Below, in pieces: positions 42,317 to 50,670 of a DNA stretch of 64,000 nucleotides. Numbering within the stretch: position 1 is the first letter of the stretch; every line of letters starts with the position of its first letter. This DNA is from Bacteroidota bacterium (GTDB lineage: Bacteria; Bacteroidota; Bacteroidia; Flavobacteriales; Weeksellaceae), in NCBI GenBank assembly GCA_023394415.1, contig JAEXAR010000020.1, positions 1-64,000 on the forward strand, written 5' to 3'. Made by a program: the position numbers and the translations under genes. The notes under the pieces are model-generated. The model searched no databases and was not told where the DNA came from. It saw only the letters and a list, made by a program, of their open reading frames with translations.

Positions 42317-42820
42317 ATGTTAAAAAAAATAATTCTTCCGGTTTTAGTTTCGCTGACTTTCATTTCTTGCAACTGCCAGAAAAAAACGCAGACCGATGCG
42401 CAAGGCAATTTAATTATGCCAAAAACTTCTGATAAAATAGTAAATTCTACTTATCCAACAGAAAAACCTGAGAAGAATATTGTTCGTTTAGCAGAATGTC
42501 AGAATGTGTTTTTGAAAGAACAGCAAATGAATGTCACTTTTAATAAAACTTTGGATGACAGCCGATGTCCGATGAATGCGCGTTGTGTTTGGGCAGGAAA
42601 TGCATCAGTAGAAATTGAACTAATGACCACAACTTCACGTCCGAAAAAATTCAAGATTTCAGTTGGTGAATTGCGTGACGGACTTGTTCAGACCATTAAT
42701 TTTGGAGGTTACAAAGTCACTTTGGAAAATCTTTATCCAAGCAATTCTACACAAATGCCTTTTAATAAACTGAAAGGAAAATATGTGATTGATTTAAAAG
42801 TTGAAAAATCTACCAATTAA
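42317..42820 (+). CDS. Lipoprotein with CP-x4-C-VWAG motif, unknown function
   Basis: Lipoprotein of 167 residues with lipobox FISC. The mature part carries the recognisable motif DSRCPMNARCVWAGNASVEIEL (about 89-110), with two cysteines that could bind metal or form a disulfide, followed by a beta-rich tail with NFGGYKVTLENLYP. I have seen this motif in many proteins of unknown function from diverse bacteria, but no activity is known to me. It overlaps the convergent ung gene by 11 bp. Confidence 0.75.
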   Translation: MLKKIILPVLVSLTFISCNCQKKTQTDAQGNLIMPKTSDKIVNSTYPTEKPEKNIVRLAECQNVFLKEQQMNVTFNKTLDDSRCPMNARCVWAGNASVEIELMTTTSRPKKFKISVGELRDGLVQTINFGGYKVTLENLYPSNSTQMPFNKLKGKYVIDLKVEKSTN

Positions 42821-43451
42821 TTGGTTTTTTACCTTTCAATTTGAGATAATCATTAATTTTTGAAAATGGTCGGCTTCCAAAAAATCCACGATAGACAGAA
42901 AAAGGTGATGGGTGCGCCGATTTAATAATAAAATGTTTAGAGGAATCAATCAGTTCCTCTTTTTTTTGTGCAAATGCGCCCCATAAAACGAATACAATAT
43001 TTTCTTTTTTATCTGAAATTTCTTTGATGATAAAATCTGTAAATTTTTCCCAGCCTAAATCTTTGTGAGAATTTGGTAAATGTGCACGAACCGTCAATGT
43101 CGCATTTAAAAGTAAAACGCCTTGTTTTGCCCAAGAATCTAATTCGTTGGAGGTTTTTACGATTCCTAAATCATCTTTAAGTTCCTGAAAAATATTTTTC
43201 AAAGAAGGCGGCGCAGAAACTTGGTCTGAAACCGAAAAACACAAACCATTCGCCTGAAAATCGTTATGGTAAGGGTCTTGACCAATAATCACAACTTCAA
43301 CTTCTTCAAAAGGCGTCAATTCAATCGCTCTGAAAATTTGGTTTTTTGGCGGGAAACATTTGGTGGTTTTGTATTCCTGTTTTACCGTTTCCCAAAGATT
43401 TTGGAAATAGTCGGAGTTTTTTATTGGGGTGAGAACTTCAGTCCAAGTCAT
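42810..43451 (-). CDS. ung: Uracil-DNA glycosylase
   Basis: Family 1 Ung of 213 residues. Water-activating motif GQDPYHN, uracil pocket ANGLCFSV, and the HPSPFSVYRGFFG loop (DNA intercalation) are complete. It removes uracil from DNA and starts base-excision repair. The C-terminus overlaps the lipoprotein gene (convergent). A perfect -7 box at 43477-43484 lies 26 nt upstream, in the 3' end of the decayed lipoprotein gene. Confidence 0.97.
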   Translation of the reverse strand: MTWTEVLTPIKNSDYFQNLWETVKQEYKTTKCFPPKNQIFRAIELTPFEEVEVVIIGQDPYHNDFQANGLCFSVSDQVSAPPSLKNIFQELKDDLGIVKTSNELDSWAKQGVLLLNATLTVRAHLPNSHKDLGWEKFTDFIIKEISDKKENIVFVLWGAFAQKKEELIDSSKHFIIKSAHPSPFSVYRGFFGSRPFSKINDYLKLKGKKPINW

Positions 43452-43476
43452 ATTTTAGATTGATAAATGATGACTG

Positions 43477-43484
43477 CAAATTTA
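43477..43484 (-). promoter_or_regulatory. Candidate -7 box (TAAATTTG) of ung
   Basis: Perfect TAnnTTTG on the minus strand, 26 nt before the ung ATG; it covers the last codon of the adjacent pseudogene. Confidence 0.45.
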
Positions 43485-44183
43485 CTTTTGTTTTAGCAAT
43501 TTCTGAAATTTCACTAAATCTGGTTTGGAAAGTCGCGCTGTATCAATCTTCCCGAGAGAAAGTTTTATCAAATAATAATCATCGGTACGGGATTCTCGTG
43601 TTGGATCATCTTTTTCCACTTTTCTAATTCAGTCCAATGATAAGTGAATGACTTTAAATGATTTCCGTCTTTAAAAAGCCAACTTTTCTTATCTTCATAA
43701 TAACCTGCATCTCCTGTAGAGTCTGCAACTTCAAAACTTTTTGGCAAAATTTCATCCTTTATTATATCATAAAAATACAGATGCATCGCCGTAAAATCGT
43801 ATTCTCCCGGCATTCGGACAATCAGTCCGTACAGATTTTCATTGATTTCAAATTTCAAAAATGCTTGAAATTTCTCAATTCCGCCGATAAATGAATCGAA
43901 ACGTTCATCCCGTGGAAATAGTTTCAATTCTTTCTTTGTTAAAGATGGACCAATCTTCTTTTCTAAAGTCGGCGAAACAAAACGAGCCGTATCCAATTCT
44001 ATCAAACGAAACTTATCTAAAAAATCCTGATTTTTTGAAACCCAGGGTTTATCAACTTATATCATGTCCGTTTTCAAAATAACAGTGGTATCGCCTGGTG
44101 TGTTTTTAGGTAACTTTTGTTTCTGTTTTTTTACAGGACACTAACGCAATTAGAATCAGTATTATCAAACCTAAATTTTTCAT
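43482..44183 (-). pseudogene. Broken lipoprotein gene with three lesions
   Basis: Translation in three frames rebuilds one lipoprotein. It starts at ATG 44183 with a signal (MKNLGLIILILIALVSC, lipobox LVSC), but the frame stops at 44106-44108. A one-base shift continues as TPGDTTVILKTDMI, stops at a TAA (44057-44059), then runs on without a break through KPWVSKNQDF, LIELDTARFVSP and HLYFYDIIKDEILPK. A second shift at about 43616-43626, in an A-rich run, leads to DDPTRESRTDDYYLIKLSL and a stop at 43482-43484. So there are two frameshifts and one nonsense codon. The intact part (43568-44005) alone would be annotated as a 145-residue hypothetical protein. I do not recognise the family. Confidence 0.78.
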
Positions 44184-44275
44184 AAATAATCTTTTACCAA
44201 AAATAAGAAACATTAGTCCACATAAATTTCAATTTTCAGTGATAATGTTATAAATTTTTACATTTTCAAAATGAT

Positions 44276-44283
44276 TAAATTTG
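44276..44283 (+). promoter_or_regulatory. -7 box (TAAATTTG) of mutS2 at leaderless spacing
   Basis: Perfect TAnnTTTG; its last G is 5 nt before the A of the ATG at 44288, implying a leaderless mRNA. Confidence 0.45.
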
Positions 44284-44287
44284 CACA

Positions 44288-46438
44288 ATGCACATCAACC
44301 CAGAAGATTTACAGGAACTGGAATTTCCCGAATTGCTCGCGGAAATTGCTCCTTTTGCATATTCCCAAAAAACTGCGGAGCGTATCGCAGAGCTTCGTCC
44401 AATGCCAATGGAAGAAGCCTCGCTTTCACTAAAAAAAACATCAGAATACCTTACCAGTTTTGAAAGTTCTAACGCCATTCCCTTCGATGAATACGAGGAT
44501 ATTGAAGCCGAACTGAAACTGATGCTGATTGAAAATTATCGTTTGGAAAACAAAGCATTTGTAAAAATTAAAAATATCACGGAACAGATTGGAAGACTGC
44601 AAAAATATTATCCGAATTTTCCTGAAATTTTCCCGAATTTGCTTGAAGATGTTCGACAATTAGAATTCAAGAAAGAAATTGTTGAAAAAATTGATAAAGT
44701 GTTCAACCGTTTTGGTGAAGTGAAAACCGAAGCATCGCCGATTTTGAAATCGTTGCGAACTGAAATTCAGCACGCCAGAAAAGCAATTGATGAAAATTTC
44801 AACCGTGCCTTAAATACCTATTCACAAAGCGATTTACTGGACGATATTCGTGAAACGATTATCGATGACCAAAGAGTTTTGGCGGTGAAATCCGGTTTTA
44901 AAAAAAGAATTTCGGGCAGAGTTTTGGGCATTTCAAAAACAGGTTCAATCACTTACATTCAACCGGAATCTGTCGTAAAACATTACTTCAAACTTCGTGA
45001 AAATGAGGAAGAAGAAAAAAAAGAGATCGATAAAATTCTGCGAAAATTAACCGCTGAAATTTCTGAATTTCAACCTCAACTTACCGATTATCAAACCTAT
45101 ATTTTCGACCTAGATTTAACTCGTGCAAAAGCCAAATTTGCGGAAAAAATAAATGGTGTTTTTCCGAAGATCAACCGACATAAAACGTTGCGACTGAAAG
45201 ATGCGTTTCATCCTTTGCTTTGGCTGCAAAACACAGCTCAAAACAAGAAAATTTTTCCGCAAACACTCACTTTAACAGAGCACAACCGAATTATTTGTAT
45301 TTCCGGACCGAACGCCGGTGGAAAATCCATCACGTTGAAAACGGTTGGATTGCTGCAACTGATGATTCAGAGCGGAATTCTCGTTCCGGTTCATCCAAAA
45401 TCAGAGATGTTTTTCTTTGATAAAATAATGACGGATATTGGTGATAATCAAAGTATTGAAAATCATCTTTCCACGTATTCTTCGCGCCTCAAAAAAATGT
45501 CGGGAATCATTCGCGAAGCTGACCAAAATACACTTTTGCTCATAGACGAATTCGGAACAGGTTCTGATCCCGAACTTGGCGGAGCATTAGCCGAAAGTTT
45601 TTTGGAATTTTTCTACGAAAAAAAGAGTTTTGCAATTATCACAACGCATTACACGAACATCAAATTGGTGGTTGAACAACTTCCTAATGCAACTAATGCA
45701 GCAATGCTTTTTGACGAACATTCTTTGGTTCCGTTGTACAAATTAGAAGTTGGACAAGCCGGAAGTTCATTTACTTTTGAAGTGGCAGAGAAGAATAAAA
45801 TCCCGAGATTCATTATCAAAAATGCCCGTGCAAAGGTGGAAAAAGACGTGGTAAATCTGGACAAAACCATCGTGAAACTTCAGCAGGAAAAATTTGAAGT
45901 CGAAAAATTGAAAACCAATCTCGCCGAACAAAGAGATTCTGTAGAAGATAAACGCGAAAATCTGCAAAAACTGAATGACCAATTGCAGCAAAAACTCTTT
46001 AATTTTCAAAAACTTTACGAAGACGAACATCGCAAATTACAGTTCGGAAACAAGATTGAAAAATTCATTGATGATTATGTTCGAGGCGTTTCCAGAAAAG
46101 ACTTGGTGAAAGATTTTGTGAAAATTTTGGAGCAGGAAAAATTTCGAAAATTGGGTTCTGACAAAGATGAATCAAAAAAATTACAGGTCATCAAAAGAAA
46201 AATCACCCAACAACTGAAGAAAGAAGACGTAAAAGAAAAAATCGCCGAAACCAACGAGAAACTGGAAACCAAACGCCAAGAAGAACGTTCAGTTTGGATA
46301 AAAGTTGGACAACGCGTGAGGATTTCCGGTTCAACTTCGGTTGGAACGATTGATGAAATTCACAAAAACGGAAAAGTGACGGTGAATTATGGGACTTTTA
46401 AAACGAAGATTAACTCGGAGGAACTGGAGAGAATTTAA
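44288..46438 (+). CDS. mutS2: MutS2-type ATPase without Smr domain
   Basis: MutS family ATPase of 716 residues. Lever and clamp helices lie at about 50-300; the ATPase has Walker A GPNAGGKSITLK, Walker B LLIDEFGTGSDPELGG and the N-terminal MutS2-like LEFPELLAEIA. The C-terminal coiled coil (LDKTIVKLQQEKFEVEKLKTNLAEQRDS...) is followed only by a short beta domain ending in INSEELERI; the Smr nuclease domain (usual length about 780) is missing. It is thought to suppress recombination or to rescue stalled ribosomes in other bacteria. The promoter spacing suggests a leaderless mRNA. Confidence 0.93.
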   Translation: MHINPEDLQELEFPELLAEIAPFAYSQKTAERIAELRPMPMEEASLSLKKTSEYLTSFESSNAIPFDEYEDIEAELKLMLIENYRLENKAFVKIKNITEQIGRLQKYYPNFPEIFPNLLEDVRQLEFKKEIVEKIDKVFNRFGEVKTEASPILKSLRTEIQHARKAIDENFNRALNTYSQSDLLDDIRETIIDDQRVLAVKSGFKKRISGRVLGISKTGSITYIQPESVVKHYFKLRENEEEEKKEIDKILRKLTAEISEFQPQLTDYQTYIFDLDLTRAKAKFAEKINGVFPKINRHKTLRLKDAFHPLLWLQNTAQNKKIFPQTLTLTEHNRIICISGPNAGGKSITLKTVGLLQLMIQSGILVPVHPKSEMFFFDKIMTDIGDNQSIENHLSTYSSRLKKMSGIIREADQNTLLLIDEFGTGSDPELGGALAESFLEFFYEKKSFAIITTHYTNIKLVVEQLPNATNAAMLFDEHSLVPLYKLEVGQAGSSFTFEVAEKNKIPRFIIKNARAKVEKDVVNLDKTIVKLQQEKFEVEKLKTNLAEQRDSVEDKRENLQKLNDQLQQKLFNFQKLYEDEHRKLQFGNKIEKFIDDYVRGVSRKDLVKDFVKILEQEKFRKLGSDKDESKKLQVIKRKITQQLKKEDVKEKIAETNEKLETKRQEERSVWIKVGQRVRISGSTSVGTIDEIHKNGKVTVNYGTFKTKINSEELERI

Positions 46439-46440
46439 AT

Positions 46441-46468
46441 GAGATACGAGTTTCGAGATAGGAGATTT
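46441..46468. repeat. Heptanucleotide array (4 units) after mutS2
   Basis: GAGATAC, GAGTTTC, GAGATAG and GAGATTT in order, beginning 3 bp after the mutS2 stop. Confidence 0.7.
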
Positions 46469-46499
46469 TTCTTTGGTTGAACATTTCTAAATTTTGTGA

Positions 46500-46572
46500 G
46501 TCGCAGAGCGACGACCTGTTGGTAAAAAAAATTGCGTGGAATTGCGGAGCGCCAGAGGCGCGACATCTTGGT
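46500..46572. repeat. Two REP-like hairpins with matching 3' tails
   Basis: GTCGC-AGA-GCGAC (46500-46512) is followed by GACCTGTTGGT, and GCGCC-AGA-GGCGC (46549-46561) by GACATCTTGGT. Stem sequences differ but pair fully, the AGA loop and the GAC-T-TTGGT tails are conserved. This is the pattern of repetitive extragenic palindromes. Confidence 0.65.
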
Positions 46573-46595
46573 TTATGAACTAATCAGAAAAAATA

Positions 46596-46877
46596 ATGTC
46601 AAAAAATCTAAAAATTCTCTGGATTTTCTATTGCAAACTCATCCTTCCGACGTTTGTTTTTTCATTGTTGGTTTCATTTCTGACTTTTAGTTTTGATGCT
46701 TCAAATTTCGGATTTGCTTTTATGTTTATTTTGCCCTTAATGCATTACTTTATCTATGAAATACGATTTCCGGACGAATATGTTTTCTATGGAAATTTTG
46801 GATTTTCAAGAAAATTTCTGTGGATTTGTACGATTGCTTTTGGTTTTTTAATTAAAATTTTAAGCGGAATCTTATGA
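46596..46877 (+). CDS. Small hydrophobic membrane protein, ABC-transporter partner
   Basis: Protein of 93 residues with about three hydrophobic helices (about 8-28, 35-52, 72-92). It overlaps the start of an ATP-binding cassette protein by 4 bp (ATGA), which suggests translational coupling. I do not recognise a family. The size is small for a permease; it could be a remnant of one or a membrane anchor for the ATPase. It ends ILSGIL. No signal peptidase site is evident. Confidence 0.65.
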   Translation: MSKNLKILWIFYCKLILPTFVFSLLVSFLTFSFDASNFGFAFMFILPLMHYFIYEIRFPDEYVFYGNFGFSRKFLWICTIAFGFLIKILSGIL

Positions 46878-47527
46878 CAGGGCTACAAATTGACAGCATC
46901 AGAAAATCATTTGGAGAAAAAACCATTCTTCAAGATGTTTGTATAACTTGTGGTAACAACGAAATCGTCGGTTTACTTGGAAGAAACGGCACCGGAAAAT
47001 CAACGATTTTTAAAATCGTTTTCAGAATGATGGAAGCGGAAAGTTATTTTGTTCGCATTGATAACAAAGTCATTCAAAATCAATTTGATTTAAAAGGAAA
47101 TCTTTCTTATTTGTCACAAAATCATTTTTTGCCGAGAAATATCCGAATTAAAGAATTCATCAGACTGTTTTGCTCCACAGAAAATGCTGATTTTTTGCGC
47201 GAACATTCTTTGGTAAAACCTTTTTTAAACTCAAAAGTGCGGGAACTTTCCGGCGGAGAACAGCGTATTATCGAAATTCTGCTCATTATTTTTTCTGAAA
47301 GTAAATTTGCAATGCTGGACGAACCGTTTCACAGCCTTTCTCCAAAAGTCATTCAAGAGATTAAAACTTTAATAAAAGAACAATCAAAACACAAAGGTTT
47401 TATCATTTCAGACCACAATTATCAGGATGTTTTGGAGATTTCCAATCGTAACTATTTGCTTTCAGAAACTTCAGTGAAAGCAATACAAAATGTAGAAGAT
47501 TTGAGGTTTTACAAATATTTACATTAA
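46874..47527 (+). CDS. ABC transporter ATP-binding protein
   Basis: ATPase of 217 residues, a normal minimal ABC domain. Walker A is GRNGTGKST, the signature LSGGEQR, Walker B FAMLDEP, and the switch His is in ISDHNY. It resembles export-type or gliding-related ATPases. The only linked membrane protein is the 93-residue gene before it; no full permease is in the window. The stop overlaps the convergent HD gene by 4 bp. Confidence 0.9.
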   Translation: MTGLQIDSIRKSFGEKTILQDVCITCGNNEIVGLLGRNGTGKSTIFKIVFRMMEAESYFVRIDNKVIQNQFDLKGNLSYLSQNHFLPRNIRIKEFIRLFCSTENADFLREHSLVKPFLNSKVRELSGGEQRIIEILLIIFSESKFAMLDEPFHSLSPKVIQEIKTLIKEQSKHKGFIISDHNYQDVLEISNRNYLLSETSVKAIQNVEDLRFYKYLH

Positions 47528-48114
47528 ACAATCAACTTTCTCTCATCAATCGCCTTTTTCAACAAAATTTCAAAGGCTTCACCCATTTCTTCTGAGGCTC
47601 TTTTTACGGCTTTTCCCACGATATTGGTAACCTTTTCAGCAGAAACATGAGCTTCCGTCCAACTTGTTCCTTTGTTGTTGGTGTTTAGGATAAACGGCAT
47701 TATTCTATCCACAGCGGTTGCGAAAATCGCATCAGGTGTTTCTTCAGCCTCAAATTCAATCCAAAGATTTAGAAATTCAGAACGCAAAGGCTCATCCAAA
47801 ATTCCAAATATGTTTTGGGCAGCTTGAAGTTCACGTTCGTATTTACCTATCATCTTAGCTTCATCAAAGATAAAGGTGTCGCCAGCTTCAATTTCCACCA
47901 CATCGTGAATGGAAAGCATTTTGATGACTCTCAGCAAATCTATTTTTTCTTTATGTCTGGCGTAAGGAAGTAGAATTTGTGCGAAAACTATAACTTGCCA
48001 ACTGTGTTCTGCCGTGTTTTCGCGTCGGGAATCATCAAGATTGTAATTCCTTCTGTTTACATTTTTCAAGGCATCCAAAGTGAGGATGAACTGAATTTCT
48101 TTTTCTAAAATCAT
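47524..48114 (-). CDS. HD domain protein (YfbR/HDDC2-like nucleotidase)
   Basis: HD-type phosphohydrolase of 196 residues. Motif ENTAEHSWQVIVFA supplies the first His, LSIHDVVEIEAGD the HD pair, and a later Asp lies in ATAVDRIMPF. This pattern is found in YfbR/HDDC2-type 5'-deoxynucleotidases (the HD_3 group), which remove phosphate from dNMPs using divalent metal. The gene stands alone on its strand. The next gene is divergent. Confidence 0.88.
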   Translation of the reverse strand: MILEKEIQFILTLDALKNVNRRNYNLDDSRRENTAEHSWQVIVFAQILLPYARHKEKIDLLRVIKMLSIHDVVEIEAGDTFIFDEAKMIGKYERELQAAQNIFGILDEPLRSEFLNLWIEFEAEETPDAIFATAVDRIMPFILNTNNKGTSWTEAHVSAEKVTNIVGKAVKRASEEMGEAFEILLKKAIDERKLIV

Positions 48115-48307
48115 TAAGCAAATATCGGGAAAAATGAGAAGTTTTTATATGCTCAACTTCACTTTAAAAACATATTTTATATGCACGCTAAATAAAAAAA
48201 TAGAATTCTAATTTTTGTTGAAATGGGATTAAATTTAATTTCAAAAAGATGATAAAAGTCAATTCCTTATGTGATAAATGTTACATATAGGCGCTGATTT
48301 TCAGGCT

Positions 48308-48315
48308 TATCTTTG
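48308..48315 (+). promoter_or_regulatory. -7 box (TATCTTTG) of the SQR-like gene; decides the start
   Basis: Perfect TAnnTTTG. The open frame extends to a TTG at 48313 inside the box, so the ATG at 48337 is the likely start. Confidence 0.5.
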
Positions 48316-48336
48316 ATGTACAAAAAAGCAAGTAAA

Positions 48337-49578
48337 ATGAAAAATCTTGTAATTCTTGGAGCCGGAACTGCCGGAACAATGATGGCAAACCATCTGGTAA
48401 AACATCTTGACAAAAATGAGTGGCAAATTACGCTTGTAGATCAGTATAAATCACATTATTATCAACCAGGATTTCTCTTTATTCCCTTCGGAATATACAA
48501 ACCGGAGGATGTTAAAAAAACTATTGACGAATTTATTCCGAAAAAAGTCAATCTCGTTCGCGAAGAAATTGATTTAATTGATAAAGACAGCGATGAAGTT
48601 CTTCTAAAAAACGGACAAAAATTAAAATATGACATTTTGATTATCGCAACAGGTTGCAAAACCGCACCGGAAGAAGTAGAAGGAATGAAAGGCGATACTT
48701 GGTACAAAAACATTTTTGATTTTTACACTTTTGAAGGAAGTTGTGCACTCGCCAAAAAATTGGAAACTTGGTCTGGAGGAAAATTGGTGGTACACATTAC
48801 CGAAATGCCGATAAAATGTCCTGTAGCACCATTGGAATTTGCATTTTTAGCCGATGATTATTTCAGAAAAAAAGGTATGCGCGATAAAGTAGAAATTACT
48901 TACGTTACTCCTCTTTCAGGAGCCTTTACCAAAGCGAAAACAACTGCAGAACTCAACCATTTGTTAGAAGAAAAAAACATTAGTATTGTTCCCGATTTTG
49001 CAGTAGAACACATTGAAGGCGAAAACGGAAAAATGTTTGATTATGGTGGTGAAGAAGTGAGTTTTGACCTTTTGGTAACGGTACCGACTAATATGGGTGA
49101 TGAATGCATCTTACGTTCTGGTTTTGGAGATGATTTGAATTATGTGCCTACTGATAAAAATACGCTTCAGAGCAAGGTAAAAGAAAACATTTTTGTAATT
49201 GGTGATGCTACCAATGTTCCCGCTTCCAAGGCAGGTTCTGTTGCACACTTTGAAGCAGAAATTTTAACCGAAAATATCTTAAATTATATCCAAGGTAAAC
49301 CTCTGAAACCTGATTTTGACGGACACGCCAATTGCTTTATCGAAACAGGAAACGGAAAAGCGCTGCTTATTGATTTCAATTATGATACAGAACCTGTGAA
49401 AGGTAAATTTCCATTCGCAGGAATTGGACCACTAAATCTGCTTACCGAAAGCAAATTCAACCACTTCGGAAAAATGGCTTTTAAATGGGTCTACTGGAAT
49501 ATGCTGCTTCCCGCAAGAAAAATCCCCTTTGTAACACCACAAATGAGCAAGGCAGGAAAGGAACTGGAAGAAGTATAA
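48337..49578 (+). CDS. NAD(P)/FAD-dependent oxidoreductase, sulfide:quinone oxidoreductase-like
   Basis: Flavoprotein of 413 residues, starting VILGAGTAGTMM (dinucleotide fold). A second FAD motif is NIFVIGDATN (about 284-293). Cysteines C107 (IATGC), C161 (MPIKCPVAPLEF) and C333 (GHANC) sit near the places of the three redox Cys of sulfide:quinone oxidoreductases, and KMAFKWVYWNMLL is a hydrophobic, membrane-associated C-terminal region. It probably oxidises sulfide and passes electrons to quinone, with sulfur released as polysulfide or handed to the following proteins. It is followed by a DsrC-like and a DsrE2-like gene. I prefer the ATG at 48337. Confidence 0.88.
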   Translation: MKNLVILGAGTAGTMMANHLVKHLDKNEWQITLVDQYKSHYYQPGFLFIPFGIYKPEDVKKTIDEFIPKKVNLVREEIDLIDKDSDEVLLKNGQKLKYDILIIATGCKTAPEEVEGMKGDTWYKNIFDFYTFEGSCALAKKLETWSGGKLVVHITEMPIKCPVAPLEFAFLADDYFRKKGMRDKVEITYVTPLSGAFTKAKTTAELNHLLEEKNISIVPDFAVEHIEGENGKMFDYGGEEVSFDLLVTVPTNMGDECILRSGFGDDLNYVPTDKNTLQSKVKENIFVIGDATNVPASKAGSVAHFEAEILTENILNYIQGKPLKPDFDGHANCFIETGNGKALLIDFNYDTEPVKGKFPFAGIGPLNLLTESKFNHFGKMAFKWVYWNMLLPARKIPFVTPQMSKAGKELEEV

Positions 49579-49579
49579 A

Positions 49580-49628
49580 GAGGTTCGAGATACGAGATAC
49601 GAGTTTCGAGTTTCGAGTTTCGAGTTAC
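49580..49628. repeat. Heptanucleotide array (7 units) after the SQR-like gene
   Basis: GAGGTTC, GAGATAC, GAGATAC, GAGTTTC, GAGTTTC, GAGTTTC and GAGTTAC, starting 1 bp after the stop codon. Confidence 0.8.
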
Positions 49629-49669
49629 GTTTCGGGGTAAAAACTTAAACAAAACAAAAAATCATAAAA

Positions 49670-49978
49670 ATGGAAAAAACATTAGCCAGTAAATTAATCA
49701 ATTTGAATGAAGAAGGTTATTTACTCAATATGGACGAATGGAATGAAGACATTGCAAAAGAAATGGCGGTAGAAGAAAACCTTGATCTTTCTGCAAGACA
49801 CTTTGAAGTGCTAAATTATTTAAGAGATCAACAGAAAAAGGATGTTGCCCTTACCATAAGAGGCGTTGGTAAATCCGGCGTCGTGGATATCAAAGAATTT
49901 TACGCTCTGTTCCCAAAAGGACCATTAAAAATTTCAAGCAAACTTGCAGGCATTCCTAAACCTAAAAGTTGTATTTAA
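49670..49978 (+). CDS. DsrC/TusE family sulfur-relay protein
   Basis: DsrC/TusE-type sulfur carrier of 102 residues. The conserved body has LNEEGYLLNMDEWNEDIAKEMA, SARHFEVLNYLRD and FPKGPLKISSKLAGIPKP. The penultimate cysteine (C101, PKSCI), which carries the persulfide, is present; the second conserved Cys of true DsrC, about ten residues upstream, is Ser or Lys here. So it behaves like TusE or DsrC-like proteins, not like DsrC of sulfite reducers. It lies between the SQR-like and DsrE2-like genes, and I see no dsrAB. Confidence 0.93.
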   Translation: MEKTLASKLINLNEEGYLLNMDEWNEDIAKEMAVEENLDLSARHFEVLNYLRDQQKKDVALTIRGVGKSGVVDIKEFYALFPKGPLKISSKLAGIPKPKSCI

Positions 49979-49984
49979 AAAAAT

Positions 49985-50090
49985 AATGATTTGTCATTAT
50001 GTACGAAATGAAATGTAGTGAAGAATCTTTTGCTAACATAAGAGATTCTTCATTTCGCTTCGCTACATTCAGAATGCAAACACATATATT
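49985..50090. repeat. Palindromic repeat, GAATGACA family, copy 3
   Basis: GTACGAAATGAAATGTAGTGAAGAATCT is imperfectly inverted as AGATTCTTCATTTCGCTTCGCTACATTC...; it lies between the DsrC-like and DsrE2-like genes, so an mRNA covering both would contain a long hairpin. Confidence 0.65.
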
Positions 50091-50110
50091 AATTTCAAAA
50101 ACCCAAGAAT

Positions 50111-50629
50111 ATGGAAACTTTAACACAAACCTCACCTTTAGCGGATCTTGATCCCAACCTAAAACCAATTCAAAAAGTAATGGTGATTATTTCTAAAGGT
50201 ACTTTAGAAAGTGTATATGCCGGTTTCATCCTTGCCAATGGTGCAAGAATGGAGGGTATAGAATCTGAAATTTTCTTTACATTTTTCGGTCTTGAAGCTG
50301 TAAACAAAAAAAGACTGAATGATATACATGTTGCAACCGTAGGAAACCCTGCCATGCATATGCCAACCATGTTAGGCGGATTACCTGGAATGGAAGCCCT
50401 TGCCACTAAAATGATGAAATCTAAAATGGAAAAACTCGATATACCGTCAATTGATGAATTTCTGGAAATTCTTTCAGCATCAGGCTGTAGATTATGGGCA
50501 TGTAAACTCGCTCTTGAAATGTTTGACCTTAAGAAAGAAGATCTAATCCCTGAAGTAGAAGGTGTTTTAACGGTTGGAGATTTTTATGCAAGAGCTGCAG
50601 GAGAAGGAACTCAAATTATATTCATATAA
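50111..50629 (+). CDS. DsrE/DsrF/DrsH-like family protein (DsrE2 type)
   Basis: Protein of 172 residues with the DsrE-like fold: VMVIISKGTLESVYAGFILANGARMEGIESEIFFTFFGLEAVNK, a Met/Gly-rich loop (GNPAMHMPTMLGGLPGM), and C126 and C131 in SGCRLWACKLALEMF, the twin-Cys motif of DsrE2 and similar proteins. Such proteins accept or pass sulfane sulfur, usually together with TusA, DsrC or rhodanese. The upstream SQR-like and DsrC-like genes make it part of one sulfur-relay set. A strong terminator follows at 50671. Confidence 0.9.
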   Translation: METLTQTSPLADLDPNLKPIQKVMVIISKGTLESVYAGFILANGARMEGIESEIFFTFFGLEAVNKKRLNDIHVATVGNPAMHMPTMLGGLPGMEALATKMMKSKMEKLDIPSIDEFLEILSASGCRLWACKLALEMFDLKKEDLIPEVEGVLTVGDFYARAAGEGTQIIFI

Positions 50630-50670
50630 GTAAAGAAGTAAGAACATAATAGCTTTTTCATTTTACTTGG

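Noticed and set aside
45767..46272. Antisense ORFs inside mutS2
   Set aside because: Hydrophobic shadow frames opposite a highly conserved coiled-coil gene, with no start signals or family match.
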